A stretch of 64,000 nucleotides of DNA. Source: an uncultured Tidjanibacter sp. (GTDB lineage: Bacteria; Bacteroidota; Bacteroidia; Bacteroidales; Rikenellaceae). The first letter of the stretch is position 1. Each line of letters starts with the position of its first letter. This document shows, piece by piece, positions 1 to 8,968 of the stretch. The notes under the pieces were generated by a model that saw only the letters and a program-made list of their open reading frames with translations, was not told the origin of the DNA and made no database searches. Location of the stretch: NCBI GenBank assembly GCA_944326085.1, contig CALVCL010000012.1, positions 124,001 to 188,000 on the forward strand, written 5' to 3'. A program made the translations under genes and the position numbers.

Positions 1-309
1 CACTGCTTCAGAGACCAAATACTTGACCTGTGCCCGTCGAGAAGCAACAACCACGCATCGTACTATTTCGAGAGCGGATCGCTCGAAACTCTCATGCGCA
101 TAGTGGACAGTTCGGAATTCATGACAATAATTCCAGAAATGGCTGTCCCATACGTGCCGGCAGAACACCGCAGCCAGATAAAACCGTTGGCCAAAGGCGC
201 CGTATCACGCAAAATTGCGGTAGCAGTGCGCCGTACATACGTAAAGGAAACCATCATCAAGGCAATGAAAGAATCCATAGTGGCAGTCTCGCACACTCTG
301 ACAGTATAA
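1..309 (+). CDS. oxyR: OxyR-type LysR-family regulator, C-terminal end (5' truncated by window edge)
   Basis: The reading frame is open from base 1 to the TAA at 307-309 and gives about 102 residues, the end of a LysR substrate-binding domain. The motif HCFRDQ is followed by a second Cys nine residues after the first. This is the spacing of the two redox cysteines of OxyR (C199 and C208 in E. coli), and FESGSLETL followed by TIIPEMAV is also typical of OxyR. OxyR senses hydrogen peroxide through a disulfide between these cysteines and activates catalase and peroxiredoxin genes. The DNA-binding N-terminus lies outside the window. Another peroxide-type LysR protein is possible, but the paired cysteines make OxyR the best call. 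Confidence 0.8.
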   Translation, partial: HCFRDQILDLCPSRSNNHASYYFESGSLETLMRIVDSSEFMTIIPEMAVPYVPAEHRSQIKPLAKGAVSRKIAVAVRRTYVKETIIKAMKESIVAVSHTLTV

Positions 310-360
310 GAAGGTAGCACCATATCGAAACACGATGACGGTTATGTAGCAAAAAAAACT

Positions 361-368
361 TATTTTTG
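361..368 (+). promoter_or_regulatory. Bacteroidota -7 element before rsfS
   Basis: TATTTTTG matches TAnnTTTG and lies 33 bases before the rsfS ATG. The -33 region is poor (GTTATG), so this is tentative. Confidence 0.45.
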
Positions 369-401
369 CACGATTTATAGAAATCTAAACACCTAACGAG
401 T

Positions 402-767
402 ATGGACAAATTGCTGGATACAATCATATCTGCAATAGAAGACAAAAAAGGTAAAAACATACTTTGCATAGACCTCAAGGAAGTGGAAGGATCCATTACC
501 GATGCATTTGTGGTTTGCAATGCCGAATCTACCACTCAGGTTGCGGCTATTGCCGATGGTATAGAGGAAAAGGTACTCGAAACACTTGGCGAAAAACCAC
601 GCAGAATAGAAGGAATGCAGAATGCCATATGGGTAGTGGTAGACTATATGGATGTCATGGTACACATCTTCCAGACACAGGCCCGTGAATTCTACCGTCT
701 TGATGAATTATGGGCCGATGCACCATCTACAAAATATGGTGAATGGGAAAACGAAATAAAAAGGTAA
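402..767 (+). CDS. rsfS: Ribosomal silencing factor RsfS (Iojap/YbeB family)
   Basis: The 121-residue protein is the usual size for the DUF143/Iojap family. It binds ribosomal protein uL14 on the 50S subunit and blocks joining with 30S when nutrients are scarce. Family features visible are the central DAFVVCNAES strand and turn, a GMQNAIWVVVDY-type segment, and a C-terminal YRLDELWADA stretch. The gene lies 78 bases before ftsH on the same strand with no terminator between, so the two are probably co-transcribed. The ATG at 402 is well placed behind a TAnnTTTG box at 361. Confidence 0.95.
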   Translation: MDKLLDTIISAIEDKKGKNILCIDLKEVEGSITDAFVVCNAESTTQVAAIADGIEEKVLETLGEKPRRIEGMQNAIWVVVDYMDVMVHIFQTQAREFYRLDELWADAPSTKYGEWENEIKR

Positions 768-845
768 ACGACACGTTAGTGTTACATCGCCATTATTTTC
801 AGCGATGACAACCTTCTTTCTTAATCATCAGAACAGAACTTAAAT

Positions 846-2885
846 ATGGCTTTAAACAACCAAACCAATAGGAACGGAAACGGCAAACGTCCACCATTCA
901 TGTCAATGGGATACGGGTCGTGGATATACGGTATTCTGTTCCTGCTTATCATAGGCTGGGCATGGTTCGGCAACAGTGAGGCTCCGGTCAAGACAAACTG
1001 GAACGCTGTGGAGGAGATGATAATTGCCGGCGATGTGGAAAGCATCGAAGTGGTAAACAAGGAACAGGCCAATGTCCGTTTAAAAACATCTGCCGTTGAA
1101 AAATACGCTTCTCAACCTGAATACCGCAGTATGCCGAGAAGGGGAATACAATTCGTATTCAATATCGGCGATGTGGCTACATTCCGTCAGGATCTCGACA
1201 AAGCTGAAGCACAGTCGGGGCAAACAGTATTGTTGACGTACGAAACAAAACGAAACGTATGGGTAGATCTGTTAGGCTTCCTGCCCTTCATCCTGTTGAT
1301 GATATTCTTCATAGTCATGATGCGCAACGCTTCCAAGGGCGCCGGCAGTCAGGGCGGAGTATTTAATGTAGGGAAAGCCAAAGTACAGGTCGTCGACCAG
1401 AACACCAAGGACAGAGTTACATTCAAGGATGTCGCCGGCCTCGAAGAGGCTAAGGTGGAGATAATGGAGATTGTGGATTTCCTCCGCAATCCGCAGAAAT
1501 ACAGGGAACTTGGTGGCAAAATACCAAAGGGAGCATTGCTCGTTGGCCCTCCGGGAACAGGTAAGACACTGCTGGCAAAGGCTGTAGCTGGTGAAGCCAA
1601 TGTACCGTTTTTCACCATGAGCGGCTCCGACTTTGTAGAAATGTTTGTCGGTGTAGGTGCATCCCGAGTAAGAGACCTCTTCCGTCAGGCAAAGGAAAAA
1701 GCCCCCTGCATCGTATTCATCGATGAAATCGATGCTGTCGGTCGTGCCCGCAGCAAAAATGCAGGTTTCTCCAGCAACGATGAACGCGAAAATACCCTCA
1801 ATCAGCTTCTCACCGAGATGGACGGCTTCGGAACCAACTCCGGAGTAATCATTCTCGCCGCTACAAACCGTGCCGATATTTTAGACAAGGCATTAATGCG
1901 CGCAGGACGTTTCGACCGTCAGATTGAGGTCGGATTACCAGACATTAAGGAAAGAGGTGAAATCTTCAATGTCCATCTTCGCAACATAAAACTCGATCCG
2001 AACCTCGACCGCGATTTCCTCGCCAAACAGACCCCTGGCTTCTCCGGCGCCGACATAGCCAATGTTTGCAACGAGGCGGCCCTAATCGCTGCAAGACACA
2101 ACAAAAAGTTCGTCGAACGCGAGGATTTTCTCAGTGCCATCGACCGAATTGTAGGAGGTTTGGAGAGAAAAAACATGATTATAACACCTGAGGAAAAACG
2201 CCTCATTGCCTACCATGAAGCAGGTCACGCCACAGTAAGCTGGCTGCTCGAACACTCCAACCCGCTCATCAAGGTTACAATAATTCCGCGCGGACGCGCA
2301 CTCGGTGCAGCATGGTATCTTCCCGAAGAACGCCAAGTAACGACACGCGAACAACTTATGGATGAATTGGCTTCAACATTGGGCGGACGCGCCGCAGAAA
2401 TGCTCGTGTTCGACACGCAAGGTTCAGGTGCCCTCAACGACCTAGAAGTAGCAACAAAACGTGCCTACTCTATGGTTGCATATCTCGGAATGAGCTCAAA
2501 GATAGGCAACATGAGTTACTACGACTCGTCAGGTCAGTCCGAAATGTCGTTAGGCAAGCCTTACAGCGAGGAAACTGCCGAACTTATTGACGAGGAAGTG
2601 AAACACCTACTCGAAAATGCATTCAACATCGCAACAAAGGTGCTTACCGAGCATCGCGACGGTTTCACAATGTTGGCGGAAATGTTGCTTGAAAAAGAGG
2701 TGGTATTCTCCGAAGACCTGGAACACATATTCGGCAAACGCATAAAAGACATCAAAAAAGAACAGGCCGAAGCTGCAAAAACTGACGCAGAATCTCCACA
2801 GAATGCCGAATCCACACAAGACAAATCCCCAACAGCAGACAACACATCTGAAAACAATGCAATGACTGAAACTGCACAGGCATAA
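846..2885 (+). CDS. ftsH: ATP-dependent zinc metalloprotease FtsH
   Basis: FtsH is a membrane-anchored AAA+ protease that degrades misassembled membrane proteins and short-lived cytosolic proteins. The 679-residue chain has two transmembrane helices (about residues 25-42 and 140-160) around a periplasmic segment. Next comes the AAA module with Walker A GPPGTGKT (234-241), Walker B FIDEID (291-296) and the second region of homology around 345-360. The zinc site is HEAGH at 457-461, with D532 as probable third ligand. The tail beyond about residue 635 is acidic and Ala/Thr/Ser-rich, probably disordered. It follows rsfS and ends at tandem hairpins that separate it from convergent murF. Confidence 0.98.
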   Translation: MALNNQTNRNGNGKRPPFMSMGYGSWIYGILFLLIIGWAWFGNSEAPVKTNWNAVEEMIIAGDVESIEVVNKEQANVRLKTSAVEKYASQPEYRSMPRRGIQFVFNIGDVATFRQDLDKAEAQSGQTVLLTYETKRNVWVDLLGFLPFILLMIFFIVMMRNASKGAGSQGGVFNVGKAKVQVVDQNTKDRVTFKDVAGLEEAKVEIMEIVDFLRNPQKYRELGGKIPKGALLVGPPGTGKTLLAKAVAGEANVPFFTMSGSDFVEMFVGVGASRVRDLFRQAKEKAPCIVFIDEIDAVGRARSKNAGFSSNDERENTLNQLLTEMDGFGTNSGVIILAATNRADILDKALMRAGRFDRQIEVGLPDIKERGEIFNVHLRNIKLDPNLDRDFLAKQTPGFSGADIANVCNEAALIAARHNKKFVEREDFLSAIDRIVGGLERKNMIITPEEKRLIAYHEAGHATVSWLLEHSNPLIKVTIIPRGRALGAAWYLPEERQVTTREQLMDELASTLGGRAAEMLVFDTQGSGALNDLEVATKRAYSMVAYLGMSSKIGNMSYYDSSGQSEMSLGKPYSEETAELIDEEVKHLLENAFNIATKVLTEHRDGFTMLAEMLLEKEVVFSEDLEHIFGKRIKDIKKEQAEAAKTDAESPQNAESTQDKSPTADNTSENNAMTETAQA

Positions 2886-2892
2886 TCACAAA

Positions 2893-2926
2893 TTGTTAAA
2901 GGCTCGCTGAAGTGAGCCTTTAACAA
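2893..2926. terminator. Hairpin 1 between ftsH and murF
   Basis: A perfect 13-bp stem (2893-2905 with 2914-2926) encloses an 8-base loop immediately downstream of ftsH. It begins 8 bases after the ftsH stop. Confidence 0.75.
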
Positions 2927-2955
2927 TAAAGCCAGTCTGTTAGACTGGCTTTATT
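2925..2955. terminator. Hairpin 2 between ftsH and murF, bidirectional
   Basis: A perfect 14-bp stem (2925-2938 with 2942-2955) has a 3-base loop, with A-rich and T-rich arms on its two sides. It sits 3 bases from the murF stop, so it can end transcripts from both directions. Confidence 0.85.
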
Positions 2956-2958
2956 GCA

Positions 2959-4266
2959 TTACAGATATTCCAAAAGTTTTTCAAGGGTCATGCCGCGCGA
3001 TCCTTTAAGCATAAGCAAACATCCCGAAATAGGGTTATCCTGCAGTTTTTCAACAAGCACTGCCGTATTCGGATACGTCACCACTTCCTTGCCGGACAAA
3101 TCTACATCAGTCACGGCATCACAGAATTCATGTCCGACCAAAATCACCTTACCTATATCAGTACCTGCCAACAACTTAAGCACTCCTGCATGCTCGGCAC
3201 GGCTCCACTTTCCAAGTTCCAGCATATCACCCAGTACAACAACCTTACGGTATCCTGCAGCGTTAGCATCCGCCGGAGACAACGATGCGAACCAATCCAA
3301 TGCCGCACGCATACTCGACGGATTGGCATTATAACAATCTGCCACCACCACATTGCGTTCAGTGCGTACCACACGCGAACGATTGGTAGATGGCACATAC
3401 CCACTTATGGCATCATGCATAGCAACATTGGTAACACCGAAGCGACGCCCCACAGCAACGGCAGCAGCAACATTGACCCTATTGTATTCGCCAGGAAGAT
3501 TGCTTTCGAAACCGTCGGCATCAGCCGCCGAATAATTTATTACCTGCAAACCTTCACGCTCGGCAGCCATACCTGCCAATATAGAATCATCCTGTCTTAC
3601 AAAGGCCTGGCCTCCGGTTGCTACCAAATAATCATAAAGCTCGCCTTTGGCAGCTCTAACTCCTGCTTCACCTCCGAAGCCTTCGAGATGTGCCCTGCCT
3701 ACATTGGTAATCAATCCATAGTTGGGACGTGCAATACCGCACAATGCCGCAATCTCGCCGCGGGAACTCGCACCCATCTCAACTATGCCGAATTCAGTGT
3801 CAGGCTTCATTGCGAGCAACGTCAACGGCACCCCTATATGATTGTTTAAGTTTCCACGGGTAGCACTCACCCTAAACCTCGCCGACATGACAGCACATGT
3901 CAACTCCTTGGTAGTAGTCTTGCCATTGGTACCTGTTATAGCCAGAATCGGAATTCCCAACCTCAACCTGTGTACTGTAGCCAGTTCCTGAAGAGCTGTC
4001 AATGTATCATCAACAATAAAATAACCGGACTTCAACGCCTCTCCGCGTGTCGCATCGTCAAGCCCCTGTATCACATCCGGATTATCCACCACAGCCAACG
4101 ACGCTCCACTACGCAACGCATCGGCAGCAAAACGGTTTCCATCGAATGTTTCTCCACGCATAGCAAAGAAAATACTGCCCTGCGGGATATTTCTGCTGTC
4201 AGTCGTCACCGATCGCAGCATGGCATATATGTCGTACAGTTTAAGGATATGCTCCCCGACTTCCAT
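2959..4266 (-). CDS. murF: UDP-N-acetylmuramoyl-tripeptide--D-alanyl-D-alanine ligase MurF
   Basis: MurF adds D-Ala-D-Ala to UDP-MurNAc-tripeptide, the last cytoplasmic step in making the peptidoglycan precursor. The 435-residue protein shows the N-terminal UDP-binding region (TTDSRNI, FFAMRGE), the ATP loop GTNGKTTT at 112-119, the NNHIGVPLTL segment, and the C-terminal Mur ligase domain (DCYNANPSSM, VVLGDMLELG). Length and motif order are normal. It starts 5 bases after the end of the mannose-1-phosphate guanylyltransferase gene, so both are one transcript. It is not next to the dcw cluster here. Confidence 0.95.
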   Translation of the reverse strand: MEVGEHILKLYDIYAMLRSVTTDSRNIPQGSIFFAMRGETFDGNRFAADALRSGASLAVVDNPDVIQGLDDATRGEALKSGYFIVDDTLTALQELATVHRLRLGIPILAITGTNGKTTTKELTCAVMSARFRVSATRGNLNNHIGVPLTLLAMKPDTEFGIVEMGASSRGEIAALCGIARPNYGLITNVGRAHLEGFGGEAGVRAAKGELYDYLVATGGQAFVRQDDSILAGMAAEREGLQVINYSAADADGFESNLPGEYNRVNVAAAVAVGRRFGVTNVAMHDAISGYVPSTNRSRVVRTERNVVVADCYNANPSSMRAALDWFASLSPADANAAGYRKVVVLGDMLELGKWSRAEHAGVLKLLAGTDIGKVILVGHEFCDAVTDVDLSGKEVVTYPNTAVLVEKLQDNPISGCLLMLKGSRGMTLEKLLEYL

Positions 4267-4271
4267 ATTAA

Positions 4272-5348
4272 CTAAATAAACTTATCTCCCTTGGTAAACT
4301 TCACTGTGTCAATAAACTTCTTTATATTCTGCTCATTTTCCTTGGGACACACGAGCAATACATCATCAGTATCAACGACTATAAAATCATTTAACCCCTC
4401 TATTACGGCCAATTTGCCCTCCGGAACACGGACAAGACATCTCTCCGACTCAAAGAATATTGTATTGACCGCGGCATTACCATGGTCATCCTTCTTGGAA
4501 TACTCATACATGGAGCCCCATGTACCTATATCACTCCAGCCAAAATCACCGCACCTTACATATACATTGTCGGCTTTTTCCATAATGCCATAGTCTATTG
4601 AAATTGCACGGCATTCAGGATATATGTGCTCTATGTTCTCCTGCTCACGGGTAGTTCCGTATTCATTCTCTATCGAAGCAAACAGCTGATATGTATCAGG
4701 CAGAAACTCGGCAATGGCATCGAGTATAGCCTTGGCTTTCCATACAAAAATACCGGAATTCCAGAAAAACTCTCCGGATTCAAGGAAAGCTTTGGCCAAC
4801 TCCAGGTTAGGTTTTTCGGTAAATGTCTTCACCTTGTGTATCCCTGTACCTTCAGCATGTTTGCCAATCTGTATGTAACCGTACCCTGTAGCAGGACGGG
4901 TAGGTTTCACGCCTATCGTAACAAGCGCATCATTCGATGCAGCAAAACCAATAGTTTCATCTACCACATCATGGAAAGCCTGCTCATCAAGTATCAAGTG
5001 GTCCGAAGGAGTAACTATCATGGTAGCATCCGGCGCAGTAGCCTTAAGTCTGAACGCCGCATAAGCAATACACGGTGCAGTGTTGCGACCAAGCGGCTCG
5101 GCCAATATCTGTGTTGCCTTGATTTCCGGAATTTGTTCCAGCACCAAATTCTTATAGACGCTGTTTGTTACGACCAAAAAGTTTTCAACCGGGATAAACG
5201 GAGCAAATCTATCGAACGTACTTCTTATGAAAGTCTTGCCCGTATCGAGTATGTCAAGGAATTGTTTAGGCCTACGGCTCCTGCTTATGGGCCAGAACCT
5301 TGTACCTGCCCCACCGGCCATTATCACGCAATAAACATTGTCTTTCAT
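4272..5348 (-). CDS. manC: Mannose-1-phosphate guanylyltransferase
   Basis: The enzyme makes GDP-mannose from mannose-1-phosphate and GTP, for glycans and GDP-fucose. The nucleotidyltransferase signature GGAGTRFWP lies at residues 12-20, followed by RPKQF with the catalytic Lys at 28. Further family motifs are PSDHLI, the FTEKP turn, WNSGIF and a GWSDIGTW segment. At 358 residues it is the short, monofunctional form without the C-terminal phosphomannose isomerase domain. It is first in the transcript with murF and has a well-formed promoter at 5407-5437. Confidence 0.92.
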   Translation of the reverse strand: MKDNVYCVIMAGGAGTRFWPISRSRRPKQFLDILDTGKTFIRSTFDRFAPFIPVENFLVVTNSVYKNLVLEQIPEIKATQILAEPLGRNTAPCIAYAAFRLKATAPDATMIVTPSDHLILDEQAFHDVVDETIGFAASNDALVTIGVKPTRPATGYGYIQIGKHAEGTGIHKVKTFTEKPNLELAKAFLESGEFFWNSGIFVWKAKAILDAIAEFLPDTYQLFASIENEYGTTREQENIEHIYPECRAISIDYGIMEKADNVYVRCGDFGWSDIGTWGSMYEYSKKDDHGNAAVNTIFFESERCLVRVPEGKLAVIEGLNDFIVVDTDDVLLVCPKENEQNIKKFIDTVKFTKGDKFI

Positions 5349-5406
5349 GATAGGTGTAGTTTATCAAGTTTGTAACACGCCGCCATGCACGACAGCATCA
5401 CGAAAA

Positions 5407-5437
5407 CAAAATTATTAAAAATTACCTCACTTTCAAA
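5407..5437 (-). promoter_or_regulatory. Promoter of manC-murF
   Basis: On the minus strand, TTTG (5434-5437) and TAATTTTG (5407-5414) are separated by 19 bases. This predicts a leader of about 50 bases before the ATG at 5348. Confidence 0.7.
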
Positions 5438-5744
5438 CACTGCATATTACATTGAACCTACTTTACTACGACTGCTGAAGCCTTAGACAATATTCCGCAC
5501 AAGTTCCAAAACAGTTCTGCCGTTCTCTCCAAACAAACACATCTCACATGCAACAAAAACAACAGCTATGACATCTATATATAAATACATGTTTTACGTA
5601 CTTCCGACCTTTTCGGCCGGAAACAATTCAAAAACTCGAGAATGGAGGCAGAAGATATTGGAAATGCATTCGGGGAAGCTATCGGATATCATCGAGCGGC
5701 AAGGCAATAAAAGATACAAAAGTGCCCTGCAAGTACTGTTTGTG
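5438..5744. other. Intergenic stretch with no supported gene
   Basis: The divergent region between manC and susC is AT-rich. It holds a possible 60-codon frame at 5568-5750 (starts MTSIYKYMFY, ends LQVLFVL). That frame has no recognisable family or promoter and runs into the susC promoter, so I do not call it a gene. A short GC-rich inverted repeat lies near 5600-5623. Confidence 0.5.
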
Positions 5745-5775
5745 TTGTAACAATAATAAAATATTCATATCTTTG
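5745..5775 (+). promoter_or_regulatory. Promoter of the SusC/SusD operon
   Basis: TTG (5745-5747) and TATCTTTG (5768-5775) are 20 bases apart, an excellent match to the Bacteroidota consensus. Transcription would start near 5782 and give a leader of about 205 bases. That leader holds an imperfect hairpin at about 5858-5893 (TACAC...CTCC against GGAGTGTGTA). Confidence 0.75.
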
Positions 5776-5986
5776 TACACATCATGTGCCGTTACAGAAG
5801 GCACCGGAAGATAAAAGAAATGGCTAACATACAAGTACAAGGAACTTTGCGGCCTGTATACACCACGCTCCGACTTATGGTTGGAGTGTGTATTTGCTAT
5901 ATTTCAAAGCATTGAAAACAAATCCATAGACACCAATTAAGACACAAATTACTACATCATTAACAACACATTTAAAATCAATTCGT

Positions 5987-8944
5987 ATGAGAAAAATCGT
6001 ACTATCAGTCTTTACGATGTTGGTGATGTGTTTCCAACTGGCAGCACAGAACCAGCAAGTAACTGGTAACGTTACCGACGCTGCGACAGGCGAACCCATC
6101 ATGGGTGCGACAGTCATAGTGAAAGGTACGCAGAACGCAACCGTTACGGGTATGGACGGCGAATACGCCATCGATGTTCCCGTTAACTCTACATTGGTAT
6201 TCGAATTTCTCGGATACGCTACTCAGGAAGTCGCTGTAAACGCAGGTCAGGCCGTAATCAACGTGCAAATGACGGTTGAAAACGAAGAAATCGAACAGGT
6301 AGTCGTAATCGGTTACGGTTCTGCTCGTTCGGTAGGTTCTGTTACCGGTGCGGTATCTGTGGTAGACGCGAACATCCTCAACGACAAACCAGTGATGAAC
6401 GTTGCCGATGCAATGTCTGGTCAGGTGTCAGGTATGTCGGTCATGACTTCATCCGGTGAACCGTCGCAGTCATCAAGCATACGTATTCACGGTGCCGGTT
6501 CTTTGACAGCAGGTACATCGCCTCTCTACATCATCGACGGTATGCCTTCGTCCATAGACCAGTTCACCGCCCTCAACTCGAACGATATTGAGAACATCGT
6601 TACCCTCAAGGACGCATCCGCAACCTCTATCTACGGTTCGCGTGCCGCCAACGGTGTAATCTACGTCACCACCAAGAAGGGTAGCCGCGGCAAACAGCAG
6701 GCTTCATTCCGCTTCAGCGGCAGCTACGGTGTATCCACGCCCGTGAACAACAACTTCGACCTCATGGACGGTTACGACCTTTTGGCATGGCAGACATATT
6801 TCGGTGAAATATCGCAGAGCACTGCAGACAACTACCGCGCCCTTTTGGACAGGTTCGGTGCAACAGACTGGTTCAGGTACATTTACCGTACAGCACCTAC
6901 CTACAGTGCCGAATTTTCTGTTAATGGTGGTAGCGAAAAAGTAGGTTACTACGTATCCGGTAGCTATATGAACCAGGAAGGTATGGCTCCTAACTCCGGT
7001 ATGGAACGATACACTTTCCGTACCAACCTCTCCGCAGAGGCTACCTCTTGGCTGAGGATCAACATGAACCTTGCGGCATCCGTCAACGCCACACAAACGA
7101 CCCAGAGTTCTTCCAGCAACGGTGTCCTCAACCTCACATCCGTTACCAACTTCCCGATATACATGCCTACATACATGACAAGGCAGTATATCAACGATGA
7201 GGGCAATGTCGAAAACTACCTCCTTTTCCCGAACCAGCTGATTGACCCGTACTATGTGATGGAAAAGGCTCCGGCCACTTACCACAACCACCTTCTCAAC
7301 GGCAACATATCACTGGTAATTACGCCTATAGAAGGTCTTACCATCACCAGCATGAACGGTATAGACGGTGCGTACTCTACTTTTGATGCAACGAACCTTC
7401 CATCGCACCTTTACACAGGTGGCATCGGTGCACGTTCGAGGGCTTTCAATCAACAATATACTCTCACAACCTCGAACACCGTCGAGTACAAATTCAAGCC
7501 GATTAAGGAGATGCACAACATCACCCTGCTCGTTGGTCAGGAAGGTATCGACTACTACAGCGACTTGTTCCAGGCCATAACTCAGGGTCAGGTCGATGAC
7601 CGTCTCTATCTCCTCTCGCAGGGTACACAAACCGACATGACCATGGTTACCGAAGGTAACGGCAGTTACAACATGCTCTCGTTCTTCGGTCGTGTGAACT
7701 ACGAATACGGCAGGAAATACGCTTTCGATGTCACTATCCGTAACGACGCATCGTCGAAGTTCGGTAGGGACAACCGCGATGCATTCTTCTATGCAGTCGG
7801 CGGTATGTGGAATCTTAAGGAAGAAAACTTCCTCTTCAACAACCGAGTACTGACAGACCTCAGACTCCGTGTTACTTACGGTACACAGGGTAACTCCGAT
7901 ATAGGTAACTACGCTTCCCTCGCGCTGATATCCGGCGGTTACAACTACGGCGATGTTCCCGGCTTCGCATATTCAAGCATCGGTAACCCGAATCTCGGTT
8001 GGGAACGTCAGGGCCTCTTCAACGCCAGCCTCGAAATAGGTTTGTTCAACTGGCTGTCGGTAAGCGCTACATACTACCACCGTACATCGTCTTCGATGCT
8101 TTACAACGTACCTTATCCCCCGTCGTGCGGTTTCACTGCCAGGACTGAAAACGCCCTTGCAATGGTTAACCAGGGTGTTGACCTCGACATCACGGCAACC
8201 TTGTTCCACAACAGGGATTGGGATATCACGTTCAACACCGTATTCGGATATAACGACAACAAAATTACGAAACTCTACAGTGGCATCGACAATCTGTCGG
8301 ATCCCAATACTCTGTCATACTATGAAATAGGCAAGTCAGCCTGGGGCTTCTACATGCCTGTTTTCATGGGCGTTGACCCGCGCGACGGTAAACCTATGTA
8401 CGACGACGGCAACGGTAACCCCGTAAAGGATACCAACCTCGCAGCATACATGCCGATTGACAAATCCTACATCGCTCCCTACCAGGGTGGTTTCAGCCTC
8501 AGCGCAAGTTGGAAAGGCCTCTCGCTCAACGTCAACTTCGCATACCAGCTCGACAAGTGGTTGTTCAACAACAACCGTTACTTCCTGGAGAACGGTCCTC
8601 TGAACTCAAGGTATGCACGTACGGAGAACATGAAGAGCATTTGGCGTCAGCCCGGTGACGTAACTTCCATACCTGCATACAATGAAAACGTCATTGCAAG
8701 CAGCGCTTACCTGGAAGATGCTTCATTCCTGCGTCTGAAGAACCTCTCTCTCACTTACCAGCTCCCGCAGGAAGTCCTCAGGAAGACCGGTTTCATCAAG
8801 GGTGTAAAGATTTCCGCAATTACGCGTAACCTCTGGACACTCTCCAAGTACACCGGTTTCGACCCTGAATACGATGGCAAGATTGAGTCCGCAATGTACC
8901 CGAACAGCCGTCAGTACTCGTTAAGCCTGGAAATAACCTTCTAA
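5987..8944 (+). CDS. SusC/RagA-type TonB-dependent outer-membrane transporter
   Basis: This is the outer-membrane channel of a SusCD uptake complex, energised by TonB-ExbBD. Features in order are a signal peptide (about residues 1-20), a carboxypeptidase-regulatory-like beta domain (about 24-100, starting VTGNVTDAATGEP), a TonB box and plug starting near VVVIGYG, and a 22-strand barrel ending in an aromatic residue (LSLEITF). The 985-residue length is typical. The cognate SusD follows after 24 bases. No ECF sigma or anti-sigma pair lies upstream and the SusC carries no N-terminal signalling extension. The substrate cannot be read from the sequence. Confidence 0.95.
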   Translation: MRKIVLSVFTMLVMCFQLAAQNQQVTGNVTDAATGEPIMGATVIVKGTQNATVTGMDGEYAIDVPVNSTLVFEFLGYATQEVAVNAGQAVINVQMTVENEEIEQVVVIGYGSARSVGSVTGAVSVVDANILNDKPVMNVADAMSGQVSGMSVMTSSGEPSQSSSIRIHGAGSLTAGTSPLYIIDGMPSSIDQFTALNSNDIENIVTLKDASATSIYGSRAANGVIYVTTKKGSRGKQQASFRFSGSYGVSTPVNNNFDLMDGYDLLAWQTYFGEISQSTADNYRALLDRFGATDWFRYIYRTAPTYSAEFSVNGGSEKVGYYVSGSYMNQEGMAPNSGMERYTFRTNLSAEATSWLRINMNLAASVNATQTTQSSSSNGVLNLTSVTNFPIYMPTYMTRQYINDEGNVENYLLFPNQLIDPYYVMEKAPATYHNHLLNGNISLVITPIEGLTITSMNGIDGAYSTFDATNLPSHLYTGGIGARSRAFNQQYTLTTSNTVEYKFKPIKEMHNITLLVGQEGIDYYSDLFQAITQGQVDDRLYLLSQGTQTDMTMVTEGNGSYNMLSFFGRVNYEYGRKYAFDVTIRNDASSKFGRDNRDAFFYAVGGMWNLKEENFLFNNRVLTDLRLRVTYGTQGNSDIGNYASLALISGGYNYGDVPGFAYSSIGNPNLGWERQGLFNASLEIGLFNWLSVSATYYHRTSSSMLYNVPYPPSCGFTARTENALAMVNQGVDLDITATLFHNRDWDITFNTVFGYNDNKITKLYSGIDNLSDPNTLSYYEIGKSAWGFYMPVFMGVDPRDGKPMYDDGNGNPVKDTNLAAYMPIDKSYIAPYQGGFSLSASWKGLSLNVNFAYQLDKWLFNNNRYFLENGPLNSRYARTENMKSIWRQPGDVTSIPAYNENVIASSAYLEDASFLRLKNLSLTYQLPQEVLRKTGFIKGVKISAITRNLWTLSKYTGFDPEYDGKIESAMYPNSRQYSLSLEITF

Positions 8945-8968
8945 TAAGAATAACCGAATACTAGAAAT

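Noticed and set aside
5568..5750. A 60-codon frame upstream of the SusC gene
   Set aside because: It has no recognisable family or promoter and its end overlaps the SusC promoter, so chance is the better explanation.
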